64,000 bases of DNA. Source: Lachnospiraceae bacterium. GTDB lineage: Bacteria; Bacillota; Clostridia; Lachnospirales; Lachnospiraceae. Below are positions 62,119 through 64,000 of the stretch, piece after piece. The DNA lies in NCBI GenBank assembly GCA_017539565.1, contig JAFYCS010000003.1, positions 1 through 64,000 on the forward strand, read 5' to 3'. Made by a program: the position numbers and the translations under genes. The notes under the pieces were generated by a model. It saw nothing but the letters and a program-made list of their open reading frames with translations. It did not search any database and was not told where the DNA came from. How positions within the stretch are numbered: the stretch's first letter is position 1; each line of letters begins with the position of its first letter.

Positions 62119-63401
62119 CAGTCGTCACCATTCCCTGCCTGATCATACGACTCTTCCCATTTTCTTATCGATCCGATAAAATCATCATACTCATCGGAAT
62201 ATCTTGATGTCGCACTTACAACGATTGTGTTGCGATATCTGTGGTAATCGACCTTAACTCTCTTTTTACTGATGTCAATAACACAATAGCAGGCGGTCCT
62301 CACTTCACTCTCAGGCGCTGAAGCCTTTATTGCATTCTGCGCCGCGATCAGACTGAATCCGGTATCCGCCGAATCATCTACCAAAAGGATCTTTTTATAT
62401 TTACTCCAGTCCAGGCGCTGATATCTCTCGCTTATCTTCACCTCCCGTTCGGAGTTTGTCTCCTGATAGCCATAAGTCGCTTTGGAACTCAGCAACGCAA
62501 AAAGAAGCTTCTGCGGCATCCTGGGTATCAGTTTTCTTATCGTATCCTTTCCGTCATTCCCCGGCCTGCTTACGGATATATCCACCATCGGACATCCGAA
62601 GTGATCGGCCATAGGTTCCGCAAACAGGAAACCGCTCTTAGCAATGAAAACTATAAGATCCGGCCTGTACTCAAGCCCGATCTTTTCAGCCCATTTTTGG
62701 CAGTCTCTGTCTATCTCTGATCGTGTCCTTGAGAAAACACGTATTTTATTCATAGGAGAAAAAAGAAATGCCTTTATACCCGAACGTAAGGGCATTATAT
62801 AATCAGAGCGGAAATGATCCCCTATATGCACTATATTGTTCGTCCCCAGCTCCGATATGAGCCTTTCATATAAGTGCCCGGTCCTCTTTGCCACCCCGTC
62901 ATCACCGGATACATAAAGCTTTTCATAGCCTTTGAACCCATTCTTACTAAGTATCTGCGCGATCACCGTTTTGGGCAGATACATATCAGATGTTATGACT
63001 ATACGTTTTCCTTTTTCCCTGAGATATTTAAAAAAACGTAATGCATCCGGATTGGCATATGATACTTCCAGTTCTTTTTCTATTTCCTGCTTTTTCAGTA
63101 TTTCAGTCTTTTCATTTCCATACTTTACAGCCAGCCTGGCATAAATCTCATCAAGCGTAATATCCTCTGCCTTTGTATTGGCTCTGACATATTTTTCCGC
63201 TTCTATCCTGTCATCTTTATACTGTGGATTTTCTGTATCGATAAGCGAAAAAACATCTTCCGGAGCTTTCACACTCCGAAAAATAAGTGTATCAAAGACA
63301 TCAAAGGAAATTATCCTTGCATCGCAGACAGCAGTACAGTATTTAAAACTCTTTCCCAGCATGCTGCCAAGAACTTTTTTAATCTTCTTTTTAACTGACA
63401 T
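62118..63401 (-). CDS. HAD-superfamily domain fused to a phosphoribosyltransferase-like domain
   Basis: 427 residues. Residues ~28-235 are a HAD fold of the COG5610 kind: motif I SFDVFDTLIFR (~31-41), motif II VITSDMYLP, a Lys in GVAKRTGHLY, and motif IV IGDHFRSDY. Residues ~255-400 look like a type I PRTase, with ILLVDDSADTGFSLIAA (~337-353) as the PRPP loop. HAD proteins of this type occur in capsule loci with unknown roles; joining one to a PRTase is uncommon. It could make or remove a phosphate or ribosyl group on a precursor. Located between the priming transferase and the GT2 gene. Confidence 0.82.
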   Translation of the reverse strand: MSVKKKIKKVLGSMLGKSFKYCTAVCDARIISFDVFDTLIFRSVKAPEDVFSLIDTENPQYKDDRIEAEKYVRANTKAEDITLDEIYARLAVKYGNEKTEILKKQEIEKELEVSYANPDALRFFKYLREKGKRIVITSDMYLPKTVIAQILSKNGFKGYEKLYVSGDDGVAKRTGHLYERLISELGTNNIVHIGDHFRSDYIMPLRSGIKAFLFSPMNKIRVFSRTRSEIDRDCQKWAEKIGLEYRPDLIVFIAKSGFLFAEPMADHFGCPMVDISVSRPGNDGKDTIRKLIPRMPQKLLFALLSSKATYGYQETNSEREVKISERYQRLDWSKYKKILLVDDSADTGFSLIAAQNAIKASAPESEVRTACYCVIDISKKRVKVDYHRYRNTIVVSATSRYSDEYDDFIGSIRKWEESYDQAGNGDD

Positions 63402-63450
63402 ACCCAGATTCCCTGTATCTTTCAGGCAGCATAAAACGTTATCTGCCGTT

Positions 63451-64000
63451 CTACATGGCTCCGTTCTTCTTAAGAATGGCGCTCACCGTGATGAACATGA
63501 GCTTTATATCAGTCCAAAGGCTCATTTCCATTATATATTTCAGATCCATCTCTACCCATTCATCCCAGGGCACCTCTGCACGTCCGCAGACCTGCCATAT
63601 AGCAGTGATACCGGGCTTTACCACCCAGCGCTGCTTTTCATAGGCCTCTATCTCTTTATCGGTAGTCTGTATAGGGCGGGGTCCGACAAGGCTCATCTGT
63701 CCTTTAAAGACATTCCAGAACTGGGGCAGCTCATCTATACTGGTTTTCCTGATAAACTTCCCAACCTTGGTTATTCGGGGATCATCCTTTATCTTGAATG
63801 CCAGACCGTTTTTATCGGCATCGCTTAATACCGACTTGGTCTTCTTTTCGGCATCAATGCACATTGAGCGGAATTTATGCATGGGAAAGTATTTCATATC
63901 CTTTCCGTAACGCTGGCCGCTGTAAAATACAGGGCCCCCATCCTCAAGTTTAATGGCTATAGCTGTTCCCAGAAAAACAGGTGAAAACAGGATCATCGCT
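63451..64000 (-). CDS. priming sugar-phosphate transferase, C-terminal part (5' end outside window)
   Basis: Undecaprenyl-phosphate sugar-1-phosphate transferase (WbaP/EpsL-type bacterial sugar transferase) that begins repeat-unit synthesis. The last 183 residues are visible: GGPVFYSGQRYGKD, MHKFRSMCIDAE, KITKVGKFIRKTSIDELPQFW (seen as RKTSIDELPQFWNV), MSLVGPRP and PGITAIWQVCGR. The frame is open to the right edge, so the true start is upstream. Whether it has a long N-terminal membrane part (CpsE/WbaP) is not visible. Confidence 0.95.
   Translation of the reverse strand, partial: AMILFSPVFLGTAIAIKLEDGGPVFYSGQRYGKDMKYFPMHKFRSMCIDAEKKTKSVLSDADKNGLAFKIKDDPRITKVGKFIRKTSIDELPQFWNVFKGQMSLVGPRPIQTTDKEIEAYEKQRWVVKPGITAIWQVCGRAEVPWDEWVEMDLKYIMEMSLWTDIKLMFITVSAILKKNGAM

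Noticed and set aside
1..64000. Insertion sequences, prophage genes, integrases, tRNA or rRNA genes
   Set aside because: I found no transposase, integrase or phage motif and no tRNA- or rRNA-like sequence in the window.

Overview
The window looks like a chromosomal segment of a Gram-positive, low-to-mid GC Clostridia, most likely Lachnospiraceae. The reasons are strong AGGAGG ribosome sites, frequent 4-base or 1-base gene overlaps, secretin-free type IV pilus genes, a BspA-like leucine-rich repeat surface protein, CDP-glycerol and phosphocholine wall-decoration genes, and the topA, lepA-hemW, rpsT and csp housekeeping genes. Family assignments come from reading motifs; no database search was run.

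Region 1 (1-26.6 kb) is a complete Gram-positive type IV pilus locus in two leftward blocks, next to the partial topA gene. Block A (26507 to 16346) is pilT, pilB, pilC, a YidC-like/sulfatase-like fusion, a YfhO-like membrane glycosyltransferase and the major pilin, which has its own strong promoter. Block B (10448 to 1854) is a short prepilin peptidase, a PilM-PilN fusion, PilO and four large minor prepilins (PilV-, PilX-, GspH/FimT- and PilW-like), ended by tandem terminators. Between the blocks two more YfhO-like glycosyltransferases run rightward, followed by a 460-base structured intergenic region. The mixture of pilus genes with three YfhO-like enzymes and the fusion protein is the most unusual arrangement in the window and suggests modification of the pilus or its envelope surroundings.

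Region 2 (26.6-39.1 kb) is one long leftward gene string: lepA, hemW, two paralogous large membrane proteins, a CDP-glycerol glycerophosphotransferase-like protein, a three-domain winged-helix/nucleotidyltransferase/choline-kinase fusion, a CTP:phosphocholine cytidylyltransferase-like protein and a BCCT transporter. It reads as a lic1-like route for choline uptake, phosphorylation and CDP activation, placed beside polymer-synthesis functions.

Region 3 (39.2-50.8 kb) holds a 1.4-kilo-residue LRR surface protein with a divergently transcribed membrane glycosyltransferase-like protein, a degenerate M23-like membrane protein, a DUF1836 protein, a small two-helix membrane protein, rpsT (UUG start), a divergent csp gene, and a glycosyltransferase-like/methyltransferase pair.

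Region 4 (50.8-64 kb) is the distal part of a leftward capsule/exopolysaccharide operon that runs off the right edge: priming sugar transferase, HAD-phosphoribosyltransferase fusion, GT2 and GT4 glycosyltransferases, Wzx flippase, cupin, DegT-type sugar aminotransferase, methyltransferase, membrane glycosyltransferase-like protein, acyltransferase and two tandem Wzy-like polymerases. Taken together the window is almost wholly devoted to building and decorating the cell surface.
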